Assembly: GCA_947442255.1 (NCBI GenBank)
Contig: CANEVO010000026.1
Span: 1 to 38,807, forward strand
Source: Opitutia bacterium
GTDB lineage: Bacteria; Verrucomicrobiota; Verrucomicrobiae; Opitutales; Opitutaceae
Reading direction: 5' to 3'
Length of the DNA stretch: 38,807 nt
In this document: piece after piece, positions 16,307-23,565 of the stretch
Numbering within the stretch: position 1 is the first letter of the stretch
How the letters are laid out: each line of letters starts with the position of its first letter
Translations under genes and position numbers: made by a program
Notes under the pieces: model-generated
Database searches by the model: none
What the model saw: the letters and a program-made list of their open reading frames with translations, nothing else
Told to the model about the DNA's origin: nothing

Positions 16307-16879
16307 ATGAGCACGCACGCCAACCGCGAACGCACCCTCTCCCGCGAAGTCGTCGCCACGCAGATTCCGTCCGGCGACAAGCAGACGCTCGCCGGGAATT
16401 CCCGCGTCTTCATTCACCAGACCCTCGGCGGCAGCTACACCGTGCAGACGGATTTCGGGCTGTTCCGCATCGACGGCATCGACGCGGACGCCCTCGGCGA
16501 GGAAGTGAAGGACACCGCCGTCAAGGCCGCCACCCTGACCGGCGGTGCACCCGATCCCGAAGCGATCTGGGCCCAGCTCCGCCAGGTCTTCGATCCGGAA
16601 ATCCCGGTTAACATCGTCGATCTCGGCCTCGTCTACTCCATGGACGTGGAAAAGAAAGACAGCCCGGAGCCCGCCGATGCGCCCACCTACAAGGTGAACG
16701 TCGCCATGACCCTCACCGCGCCCGGTTGCGGCATGGGCCCGGCGATCGCCGAGGACGCCAAAAGCAAGATTCTCCTCGTTCCCGGCGTCGGCGACGCCGA
16801 CGTGCGCATCACCTGGGAACCCGCCTGGAATCAGCAGATGATCTCCGAAGAGGGGAAAATGAAGCTGGGTCTGATTTAG
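16307..16879 (+). CDS. sufT: SufT-type Fe-S maturation protein (MIP18/DUF59 family)
   Basis: An auxiliary Fe-S maturation factor (190 residues). The N-terminal third has the SufT-specific '[38 protein letters not shown]' segment (split by eye). The C-terminal part is the DUF59/MIP18 domain with '[20 protein letters not shown]' (95-113) and '[17 protein letters not shown]', whose C141 is the conserved cysteine of the family. It lies 85 bp after sufD on the same strand and completes the operon. The cysteine desulfurase SufS and the sulfur carriers SufE/SufU are not in this window. A long hairpin lies further downstream. Confidence 0.9.
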   Translation: MSTHANRERTLSREVVATQIPSGDKQTLAGNSRVFIHQTLGGSYTVQTDFGLFRIDGIDADALGEEVKDTAVKAATLTGGAPDPEAIWAQLRQVFDPEIPVNIVDLGLVYSMDVEKKDSPEPADAPTYKVNVAMTLTAPGCGMGPAIAEDAKSKILLVPGVGDADVRITWEPAWNQQMISEEGKMKLGLI

Positions 16880-16988
16880 AGAGAATCATGCCCTTCGGCC
16901 CGAGGAATACCCAGGCACTTCGGCCCAATTTCCCAGCCTGGGTGCACCGCCAACCTTCGCTCATGCTTAGCCTTCGCCATGGCTCCGG

Positions 16989-17030
16989 CGATAAGCGCCT
17001 GCGGCTTTGCTTGGCCGCAGGCGCTCATCG
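16989..17030. repeat. Long extragenic hairpin after the suf operon
   Basis: A perfect 12-bp stem (16994-17005 with 17014-17025) over the loop TTTGCTTG extends by CGAT/ATCG beyond one mismatch, giving about 17 bp. It lies 110 bp after sufT with no T-run, so it resembles an extragenic palindrome more than a simple terminator; it may still end or protect the suf mRNA. The flanking 16,880-17,110 has no gene. Confidence 0.65.
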
Positions 17031-17152
17031 CGGGCCTATTGGCCTGCGAACATTAGCGAGGATTAGCGGTTAACCCCTCTGGTCCGGTTCTCCATCCCCA
17101 CTGAACCCCGCCGCCGATGAAACTTTGCCGGGCCCCGGGCGTCTGCGCTATC

Positions 17153-19480
17153 ATGCGTTCCGCTCTTCGCTGCCTGGGTTGGATTCTGGCCGGTCTCGCG
17201 CTGATTTCGTCCGCCCCCGCCGGCGAGGACGTGTCCGCCGCTCACCTCGCCCGTCTCTTCGCCCCGTTCCGCACCGACACGGCATCTCTTTCGCCCGACG
17301 GGAAAACCCTCGCGTATTCCGTGCATGAAAACGGCAGCCTCGCGCTCATGCTCGTCGCACTGGAGCCCAAGAAGGCCCGCCGCATCGCCGTCTCGGACGA
17401 CTACGTCGAGCCAATGTCCGGCACCAAAGAGAAGCTCCCCTCGCGTTTCACCTACCTGCGCTGGAAGAACGCCACGCGGCTGGTTTTTTCGGTCGACGAC
17501 AACTCCCTCTGGGCGATCAACGCGGACGGCACCGAACCGAAGCGGCTGATCGGCGCCCGCGACGTCCGCACGGACTTTGAACAAAAGCGGCAGCAGAATC
17601 CCTATTTCAACCGGGTGGCCGGCGGGGGCGGGCCCGGCGTGCGCGGCGTGGCCGGGCGCCGCCTCAACACGCCCGACATGTCGGCCGACACGACGCCGCC
17701 CACCGACCCGCTCGGCGGCCCCCTCAACTCCGATGACACCACCGATGGGGCCACGATCCCGTCCGCCGACACGGCGGATGTTTTCAGCAGTTTTGCTATG
17801 GCGTGGAAAACCGACCGCTATCCCGTCGTCGCGGATCTCTTGGATGACGACCCCGACAACATCCTCGTCGAGGCCCGGAGCAACACTGGGATGCTAGACG
17901 ACGCCGTGACACTGTCCGGCGCCGAGATGTCCGCGACGCTCTACCGGATCAACGTGCGCACCGGCCGGACGAAACAGGTGGACGAGGTCGACGCCGTGGG
18001 CCGCCTGCTCGCCGACCGCACCGGCAAGCCCCGGCTCGCGCTCCATTTTTTCAGCACAGATCGCAGCTTCGACTACCACGACGGCAAGCGCTGGCAGAAA
18101 ATGGACGCCAAGTTCCCCGCCCTCGCCGCGGCGCCCTTCCGGTTGACGCCCGAGAATTTCCTCGGCCGGCATTCCTTCCCGCTCGGTTTCGACTCCGACT
18201 CCCAGTCGCTCTATTTTGCGTCCAATGCCGACCGCGACACCTATGGCATCTACAGTCTGAACCTCCAGACCGGCCAGCGGACCGACTTCGCCGTCGAGCA
18301 TCCCCGCTTCGATCTCGCCGACCCGAGTGATGCGTTGCGCGGCGACACGCTGGTCTACGATCGCGCGAAAAAAAAAGTCGTGGGCATCCGCGCCTCGCCG
18401 CCATCCTGGCCTACCACCGTGTGGTTCGACCCCGAAATCAGCGCCCTCCAGCAGGGCCTCGAACGCGGCCCCGCAAAACACGTGGTTCAGATCCTGGAGT
18501 GGGACGCGAAGCGCGAGAATTTTCTCATTCACCTCGCCGGCGAAAACGATCCCGGCGCCTTCGTGATTTTCCGGAGCGTCGAGGGCAAGCTGCAGGAACG
18601 CGCTCGCTGCGCCCCGGATCTCGCGCCGGAATCGCTGAACCGCTCGACGCCGTTCGCGTTCGCCAGTCCCGCCGGGGTCCGGCTTTCCGGCATCGTCACC
18701 TTCCCCGCCAAGCCGCGCATCAACCCGCCGCCGGTGTTGATCTATTTCCACGACGGCCCGTGGGGCCGCGACCTGCCGGGCTTCAACCGCGGCGCGCAGG
18801 CACTGGCCACGATGGGCTTTGCCGTCATCCAGGTGAACTACCGCGGTTCGGGCGGATTCGGCCTCCAGCACATGGTGGGCACCAAAGTCGATTCCGACCG
18901 CGCCGCGGTCGACGATGCGCAGGCCGCGCTCGAATTTCTCGCCGCCCAGATGCCGCTGAACCGCAAGCTCGTGGCCGTCCTCGGCACGGGCTACGGCGGC
19001 TATCTCGCCCTGCGCGCCATCCAGCTGTATCCGGACGCCTTCCGTGCCGCGGTGGCGCTCAACGCCCCCACCGATCTGCCGGTGTGGATCAACCAGGCGC
19101 TGGAAACGACGGACATCAACATCGTGGCGCCGGCCAATTCGTTCCGCACCGCGGTGCGCCGGGCGTTGTTTGGCACCGACACGGCACGGCTCAAGGCGAT
19201 GTCACCGCTCACCCACGCCGCGAACATCAAGACCCCGTTGCTGCTGGTGCATGCCACGCAGGACAAGATCGTGCCGCCGACCCACTCGTTGCGCCTGCGT
19301 TCCGTGCTGCGCCGGACCGGCGTGCCCCTTTCGTCGCTGGAGCTGCCGGCGGAGGGCCACGCCAACTGGCGCCCCGGCACCTCAACCCGCGTGTTCCGGG
19401 AGATCGAGATGTTCATGAACGAGCACATCTACAACTACCACGTGCGCATGGGCCAGCCGACGACGGTGCCGGAAAAATAG
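17153..19480 (+). CDS. S9-family (prolyl oligopeptidase-like) protein with altered nucleophile site
   Basis: A 775-residue exported protein: signal peptide 'MRSALRCLGWILAGLALISSAPAG', a beta-propeller-like middle with repeated 'SPDGKTLAYSV', 'RLVFSVDDNSLWAIN', 'SLYFASNADRDTYGIYSL', and a C-terminal alpha/beta-hydrolase domain ('PVLIYFHDGPWGRDLPGF', 'VIQVNYRGSGGFGLQ'). The nucleophile elbow, normally GxSYGGY, reads G-T-G-Y-G-G-Y: glycine 613 replaces serine (codon GGC at 18989-18991). The expected acid D704 in 'ATQDKIVPP' and base H736 in 'EGHANW' are kept. It may be a binding-only pseudopeptidase, or a sequencing change. An ATG at 17117 would add 12 residues ahead of the signal peptide and is less likely. 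Confidence 0.8.
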   Translation: MRSALRCLGWILAGLALISSAPAGEDVSAAHLARLFAPFRTDTASLSPDGKTLAYSVHENGSLALMLVALEPKKARRIAVSDDYVEPMSGTKEKLPSRFTYLRWKNATRLVFSVDDNSLWAINADGTEPKRLIGARDVRTDFEQKRQQNPYFNRVAGGGGPGVRGVAGRRLNTPDMSADTTPPTDPLGGPLNSDDTTDGATIPSADTADVFSSFAMAWKTDRYPVVADLLDDDPDNILVEARSNTGMLDDAVTLSGAEMSATLYRINVRTGRTKQVDEVDAVGRLLADRTGKPRLALHFFSTDRSFDYHDGKRWQKMDAKFPALAAAPFRLTPENFLGRHSFPLGFDSDSQSLYFASNADRDTYGIYSLNLQTGQRTDFAVEHPRFDLADPSDALRGDTLVYDRAKKKVVGIRASPPSWPTTVWFDPEISALQQGLERGPAKHVVQILEWDAKRENFLIHLAGENDPGAFVIFRSVEGKLQERARCAPDLAPESLNRSTPFAFASPAGVRLSGIVTFPAKPRINPPPVLIYFHDGPWGRDLPGFNRGAQALATMGFAVIQVNYRGSGGFGLQHMVGTKVDSDRAAVDDAQAALEFLAAQMPLNRKLVAVLGTGYGGYLALRAIQLYPDAFRAAVALNAPTDLPVWINQALETTDINIVAPANSFRTAVRRALFGTDTARLKAMSPLTHAANIKTPLLLVHATQDKIVPPTHSLRLRSVLRRTGVPLSSLELPAEGHANWRPGTSTRVFREIEMFMNEHIYNYHVRMGQPTTVPEK

Positions 19481-19524
19481 GCGGTGGCGACACGGGGCAG
19501 TATATTGTGCCGGTGTAGCCCCGC

Positions 19525-19731
19525 ATGCGAACGTTCGTACCAATATTGCCGATATTGGTCCGGCGCGCCCTCGGCGAACCTGATCGAATCGAAATCCGGA
19601 CCGATATCGCCGGCAGCAAAATCTGGAATTATACGACTCACGCCGGGCTGTGGCGGGATCGTTTCCGCGTGATTTTCCGCAATGGCATCGTGGCCGCGAT
19701 GGAACGCGACTCGAAGCCGGGGAGCGGTTAA
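19525..19731 (+). CDS. Short orphan ORF, BamE/SmpA-like tail or gene fragment
   Basis: The 68-residue product has 'ALGEPDRIEIRTDIAGSKIWNYT' followed by 'DRFRVIFRNGIVAAMERD'. This is the pattern 'LGxPDxxE...WxY...vxFxxGxV' seen in the C-terminal part of SmpA/OmlA (BamE-type) domains. The usual lipoprotein signal and first helix are missing, and a stop (19516-19518) lies nine bases before the ATG in frame. It could be a decayed fragment or a chance resemblance. Confidence 0.3.
   Translation: MRTFVPILPILVRRALGEPDRIEIRTDIAGSKIWNYTTHAGLWRDRFRVIFRNGIVAAMERDSKPGSG
19539..19559. repeat. Inverted repeat inside the orphan ORF
   Basis: ACCAATAT and ATATTGGT form a perfect 8-bp inverted repeat over TGCCG, 59 bp after the S9 gene. 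It could be a hairpin in the mRNA or an operator-like dyad. Confidence 0.6.
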
Positions 19732-19803
19732 ACCCGTCGTCGTTTCCGCGGAAGCCACCCGCTTGCTGGCCAAGGCAATGGAGCGCACCGAGGATCAATC
19801 CGA

Positions 19804-19864
19804 GCGCACAGAGCACTGAAACGACTCTGTGTTCTCAGTGCTTTTCTCTGTGAACTCTGTGCGC
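19804..19864. repeat. Nested extragenic palindrome (GCGCACAGAG type)
   Basis: Outer arms GCGCACAGAG (19804-19813) and CTCTGTGCGC (19855-19864) are perfectly complementary. Inside them AGCACTGA (19812-19819) and TCAGTGCT (19835-19842) form a second stem, which overlaps the outer left arm by two bases. The two stems would compete or stack. TTTTC after the inner stem gives it a weak terminator look. Confidence 0.65.
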
Positions 19865-19962
19865 AGTTGGATTTTTCGGTCTCTCCAATCGGCTACGACA
19901 CAATCTAAACTGCTCTAGCGCAGACAGACTGTACCTGAGCTGAATTCGTCCAGCAGAATTTT

Positions 19963-20040
19963 TCCGCGGATGGCGCAGATGGACGCGGATAAGCATAAGT
20001 CCCATCAGCTTCTATCCGTTCCATCCGCGCCATCCGCGGA
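19963..20040. repeat. Long extragenic palindrome (TCCGCGGATGGCGC type)
   Basis: The arms 19963-19990 and 20014-20040 are nearly complementary over 27-28 bp; the outer parts TCCGCGGATGGCGC / GCGCCATCCGCGGA are perfect, with small differences further in. The loop is about 23 nt. It lies 75 bp past the DUF1080 gene's end, in a gene-free stretch. It looks like a dispersed extragenic element; copy number cannot be judged from one window. Confidence 0.7.
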
Positions 20041-20114
20041 AAGGCTCGGAATGAGCCAAAAACCAGCCCCTGTGCTCACGCTCCGGGCGACGTCATCCTG
20101 GCCCACGTGGCCGC

Positions 20115-20828
20115 TTACTTCGCCGGCAATTCGCGGAGTTTCACGTTCCGGAACGACGCCTCATCGTGATGATACGTCAGCAGAATGTGGCCGCGTACCT
20201 TCGTGCCGAAACCGGGCGTCGTCTTGAATTTTGTCTTCTTCACCTGCTCCAACACCGCCGGGCTGCCGCACTCGTATTCCACCACTTTCTGGCCGTTCAG
20301 CCAGTGCTCGACGTGATTGCCGTTCACGATGACCCGCGAGTGGTTCCACTCGCCGAACGGCTTGACCTTCTTCTTCACCGGGTCCGGCGCCACGACCAGG
20401 TAAAACGCCGCGGTGCTGCCATCCTGGTGGTCCTTCGCCACGATGGAGTCGTCGATCATCTGGTACTCATGCCCGACGGTTCCACGCTCCTCGGTGATGA
20501 AATATTTTACGCCGTTGTTGGACTTCGACGGCATCGCCCATTCCCACGACAACTCGAAATTGTCGAAAACCTGATCGGAAACGATGTCGCCCCCCTGGTT
20601 GCCCGCCGCGCAGGAGAGCACGCCGTCTTTCACGCTCCAGCCCGGAGGAATGGGACTCCCCTTTTTTACCCCGTGCCAGCCGGCCAGCGACTGTCCGTCG
20701 AACAGCAGTTTCCAACCGGCCTTTTTCTCGGCGGCGGCGAGCGTGTTCGGCGGGGCGCCGGCGGCAAAAGCGGCGGAGGCACCGATACTGAGGAGCACCG
20801 CAAGGCGGAGGGGGCGGAAGGAGATCAT
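20115..20828 (-). CDS. Exported DUF1080 (3-keto-disaccharide hydrolase-type) protein
   Basis: A 237-residue protein: signal peptide 'MISFRPLRLAVLLSIGASAAFAAG', then one DUF1080 domain, a concanavalin-like beta-sandwich. Typical motifs are 'GWKLLFDGQSLAGWHG', 'WSVKDGVLSCA', 'GDIVSDQVFDNFELSWEWAM', 'SNNGVKYFI', 'HEYQMIDD', 'GEWNHSRVIVNGNHVEHWLNG' and the closing 'GHILLTYHHDEASFRNVKLREL' (some split by eye). The family includes enzymes acting on 3-keto-glycosides and many of unknown substrate; it is common in Planctomycetes and Verrucomicrobia. The start at 20828 begins the signal peptide. The SET gene ends 30 bp upstream on the same strand. Confidence 0.85.
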   Translation of the reverse strand: MISFRPLRLAVLLSIGASAAFAAGAPPNTLAAAEKKAGWKLLFDGQSLAGWHGVKKGSPIPPGWSVKDGVLSCAAGNQGGDIVSDQVFDNFELSWEWAMPSKSNNGVKYFITEERGTVGHEYQMIDDSIVAKDHQDGSTAAFYLVVAPDPVKKKVKPFGEWNHSRVIVNGNHVEHWLNGQKVVEYECGSPAVLEQVKKTKFKTTPGFGTKVRGHILLTYHHDEASFRNVKLRELPAK

Positions 20829-20858
20829 CCCCCGGTTGTAGCCGGGCGGACCCGCCAT

Positions 20859-21500
20859 TCAACTCGTCTTTTTATCGCCCGAGGCCGAAATCCCATCCGA
20901 TAATTTTAGTGAAGTCGCCCGCGCTCCCGATTTTCCCGGAATCAGGCGGGTCGATTTTTCGGCCGCTCTTTCCCTGGCGCGGACCAAACGGCGAACGCGC
21001 CAGCGTTGCCCGCCATTGACGATGTAGCCGGCGCAATTCTTCGCCCCGCAACGGCACGGGTGCAGGGGCCACTCCTTGAAGGCATAACCGTAGTCGAAGG
21101 TGAGCTCCTCGCCCGGCGCGATCTCGCGCTGGGCGATGATCCAGATCCGGCCGCGAACGGTTTCGGAACGACAATTCGGGGCACAGGAGTGGTTGATGAG
21201 CCGGGCGATATTCCGGCGGGTCCGGCCATCGAGATCGAAGCGCCGGTTGAGATCGAAAATCGTCACGCACTCATCTCCGCCGCGCCGTTGCCGCGCGAGC
21301 CGCCGCAATTCGCGCCGATGGGATTCCGCCTTCGTGATTTTTTCGCCAACATACTCGATGATGCGCACTCCACTCGGAATCGTCCGCCGCGCATAAACCC
21401 CGCGGCCATGGATGCCAGACTCACCGGCTCGCACCCAGTGCAAGTGATCCGGCAGACGATCCTTGAGTCTAACGCGAGAGGCGATGGCGGGCAGAGGCAT
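20859..21500 (-). CDS. SET-domain protein (putative protein lysine methyltransferase)
   Basis: A 213-residue protein that is almost entirely a SET plus post-SET module: 'SGIHGRGVYARRTIPSGVRIIEYVGE' (SET-N, SAM contacts), 'INHSCAPNC' (102-110; NHSC of the SET pseudoknot), 'ELTFDYGY' (132-139, catalytic tyrosine region) and the post-SET cluster C149-R-C151-G-A-K-N-C156. All key motifs are kept, so activity is plausible; the bacterial target is unknown. The tail is basic (RARERAAEK). The frame is open 60 codons further up, but the ATG at 21500 directly precedes the homologous part. It is divergent from the membrane-protein gene (198 bp) and 30 bp ahead of the DUF1080 gene. Confidence 0.85.
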   Translation of the reverse strand: MPLPAIASRVRLKDRLPDHLHWVRAGESGIHGRGVYARRTIPSGVRIIEYVGEKITKAESHRRELRRLARQRRGGDECVTIFDLNRRFDLDGRTRRNIARLINHSCAPNCRSETVRGRIWIIAQREIAPGEELTFDYGYAFKEWPLHPCRCGAKNCAGYIVNGGQRWRVRRLVRARERAAEKSTRLIPGKSGARATSLKLSDGISASGDKKTS

Positions 21501-21697
21501 GAATGCCGGACGCTCAGCGGCGAACGATCCCCTGTCAAAAGAGATGTCCTTCGGTCTGCCCTCCTTCGGGGCACCTCGCTTCGACGGGTCAATGTGCGTC
21601 CGACCGGCGGGCACAGGCGGGGATTGTCGTTGGGGCGGACTGGCGATAAATGACCTGTCGATGGCGGTCGTGGCCGCCATCAGCCTCGCGCCCCTTC

Positions 21698-22285
21698 ATG
21701 AAAAAATTTCTCCTCGCCCCGGCCCTTGCCGCTCTCGCGATGTTTGCCTGGGGTTTTCTTTTTTGGGGCGGGCCCCACTACCTGCACTACAAGGCGCTTG
21801 CCCTCGTGCCGGACGAGGCGGCGGCTGGCGAGGCCCTGGGGAAAATCTTCCCCGCCACCGGCACATATCTCCTGCCCGGGACGCAGCTCGGCCCGGCGCG
21901 GCAGGGCGAACTCATGCAGCGGGGACCGATCGCCGAGGTGCACTTCGTCAAGGAAGGCCGGCCGATGATGGATCCAATCCAACTCTTGAAAGGTTACCTG
22001 CACGAGTTCGCCCTCTGCCTCCTGCTCGTCTTCATGCTCGATGCCTCGGCCCAGACCTTTCGCGGTTTCGGCTGCCGGGTGCGGTTTTGCGGTACCATCG
22101 GGCTGCTGGTGGCACTTTACGATTATGGCTCCGCCGTCTGGTGGAATCACTCTGTCGGCTGGGTGACAATGCAGGCGTTCTACGACTTCGTGGCGTTCTT
22201 CATCGCCGGTCTCGTCCTCGGCAAGATCCTGACCCCGAAACGCACCACGCCAGCGGCCCCCGCCGCGGCCGCTTCGCCCGCCTGA
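21698..22285 (+). CDS. Membrane protein of unknown function
   Basis: No family is recognised for these 195 residues. A hydrophobic N-terminus ('FLLAPALAALAMFAWGFLFWG') is followed by a roughly 80-residue outside or periplasmic part ('YLLPGTQLGPARQGELMQRGPIAEVHFVKEGRPMMDP', split by eye). Three more hydrophobic segments follow ('EFALCLLLVFMLDASA', 'CGTIGLLVALYDYGSAVWW', 'FVAFFIAGLVLGKIL'), then an Ala/Pro-rich tail. The 'GP' and 'PVAEVHFVKEG'-like stretch suggests a small sensor or transport-accessory fold, but this is only an impression. The ATG at 21698 begins the membrane segment. Confidence 0.6.
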   Translation: MKKFLLAPALAALAMFAWGFLFWGGPHYLHYKALALVPDEAAAGEALGKIFPATGTYLLPGTQLGPARQGELMQRGPIAEVHFVKEGRPMMDPIQLLKGYLHEFALCLLLVFMLDASAQTFRGFGCRVRFCGTIGLLVALYDYGSAVWWNHSVGWVTMQAFYDFVAFFIAGLVLGKILTPKRTTPAAPAAAASPA

Positions 22286-22382
22286 CCTGTTTTCGCCTCG
22301 CAATCCCCTCGTTCAACGGGCGGGGCGTTCTCCTTCCTTGAGGTTGCAGGGAACCACAGAAGCCGCCATCGTTCTCATCGTC

Positions 22383-23042
22383 ATGGCCCGCCACGCACCG
22401 ATCGGTTTGTTCTCCATCACGCTCGCCGCCTGTATGATTGGCGCGGTCGCGCTCGGGCAAACCGAGTCCCCGACTCCGTCCCTCCTGGCGCCGAAGAAGG
22501 CCGAGCCGGCTTCCACCCAGACCGCGCCACGCGAGGCGCCCCGGCGCGTTCGTGCGATCTCGCCCGAGGTCGCCGCCCAGCTCGCCGCATCCGCGCCGAA
22601 ATATACCCCGGCCCCGCCGAAACCCGCGCCCGCACCCAAAGTCGAGGAATCGTTGGTGGACATGCGCGACGTCGACAAACCGCGGAACAACATCATCCGC
22701 CTGCCCAAGTACATTGTGAGGGAAGCGACCCCGCCGGTCTTCACCGAGCGCGCCATCAACACCCAGAAGGGGCTTACGGCGATCGCGATGAGCCGCTACA
22801 TTTCCGAAACCGACCGCGCATTGAACCGTTTCACGATCCCCCTTTTCGGCACCTCTGCGGAAAAGCGCGCCATGACCATGTACGCCGAGGACGAACGCCT
22901 GAATAACATGGCGGAGATGAAGGATACCGCGCGGGCGGCGGCCCAGTCCGACCCCGCGCAAGGCTCCTACATCCTGCGCGAGTCTCAGAAGACCTACATG
23001 CGCACGAACGATTTCGGCTGGCGCAGCGGCTCGTCGAAGTAA
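22383..23042 (+). CDS. Exported protein of unknown function
   Basis: A 219-residue protein with an N-terminal signal-like segment ('IGLFSITLAACMIGAVALGQ'), then a Pro/Ala-rich linker (about 25-80, 'APKYTPAPPKPAPAPKVEE'), and a more conserved-looking part with 'MRDVDKPRNNIIRLPKYIVRE' (split by eye) and 'AMTMYAEDERLNNMAEMKDTA'. No known domain is recognised. The linker suggests it bridges an anchored or exported N-terminus to a small C-terminal region. It lies 97 bp after the membrane-protein gene and is convergent with the next gene. Confidence 0.6.
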   Translation: MARHAPIGLFSITLAACMIGAVALGQTESPTPSLLAPKKAEPASTQTAPREAPRRVRAISPEVAAQLAASAPKYTPAPPKPAPAPKVEESLVDMRDVDKPRNNIIRLPKYIVREATPPVFTERAINTQKGLTAIAMSRYISETDRALNRFTIPLFGTSAEKRAMTMYAEDERLNNMAEMKDTARAAAQSDPAQGSYILRESQKTYMRTNDFGWRSGSSK

Positions 23043-23054
23043 GCCCGTGCATTG

Positions 23055-23078
23055 AGGCGTGCCGGCCGGGCATCGCCT
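23055..23078. terminator. Hairpin between convergent genes
   Basis: AGGCG-TGCC pairs with GGCA-CGCCT (one bulged T) over GGCCG, ten bases after the stop of the exported-protein gene and before the convergent 103-residue gene. There is no T-run, so its terminator role rests on position only. Confidence 0.35.
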
Positions 23079-23163
23079 GACGGGGCCTGCAACTGGGCTG
23101 AGATCGGGGTCCCCATCCCGCGCCTGCAGCGGACCTCCCTCCGGGCCGAGGGCAAGGATCTGT

Positions 23164-23475
23164 TCACCGCGCCAGCAATTCGCGCGCGATCTGCTCCCAC
23201 TCCTCCTCCAGCGTGACCACTGCAACCGGGACCTTTCGTCCGGCCCGGGCATACCAATAGCCCGCGTTCTCCAGATCGCCTTCCTGCCGGTGCAGGTGGG
23301 CATGCACCCACGAGCCGTACCGACCGGGATCGTCCTGCGCACATTGATGGGCCCGCGTCCAGCCGTCCCCATTCCGCCGGGATGCCGCATGCCACAGCGC
23401 CTGCAACGCCAGGCTCAATCCGGCCGGTGGCGCCGGGTCGCGCGCCAAAGATTCCTGGAATTCCTCAAATGACAT
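23164..23475 (-). CDS. Small conserved-type hypothetical protein
   Basis: A 103-residue soluble protein. The sequence ('SFEEFQESLARDPAPPAGLSLALQALWHAA', 'DGWTRAHQCAQDDPGRYGSWVHAHLHRQEGDLENAGYWYARAG', split by eye) looks helical and TPR-like: a 'W..AH..AQ' helix, then 'WVHAxLHRxEGDxxNAxYWYxRAG'. I recall the pattern from other proteobacterial and verrucomicrobial hypothetical proteins, but no function is known to me. It is divergent from birA across 90 bp. Confidence 0.65.
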   Translation of the reverse strand: MSFEEFQESLARDPAPPAGLSLALQALWHAASRRNGDGWTRAHQCAQDDPGRYGSWVHAHLHRQEGDLENAGYWYARAGRKVPVAVVTLEEEWEQIARELLAR

Positions 23476-23565
23476 TTGCGCCAGCGTGGGACAATCGCTT
23501 CTTCTTTCAACTTCGCGGTGACTCCCGACCCGGAACGGTCACCGCCCGCCGCAACGTTCAAGCTG

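Noticed and set aside
13346..16413. Two roughly 500-residue minus-strand frames opposite sufB and sufD
   Set aside because: They mirror the coding genes codon for codon, with low-complexity D/G/V/A/E/L-rich products typical of antisense frames in GC-rich DNA.
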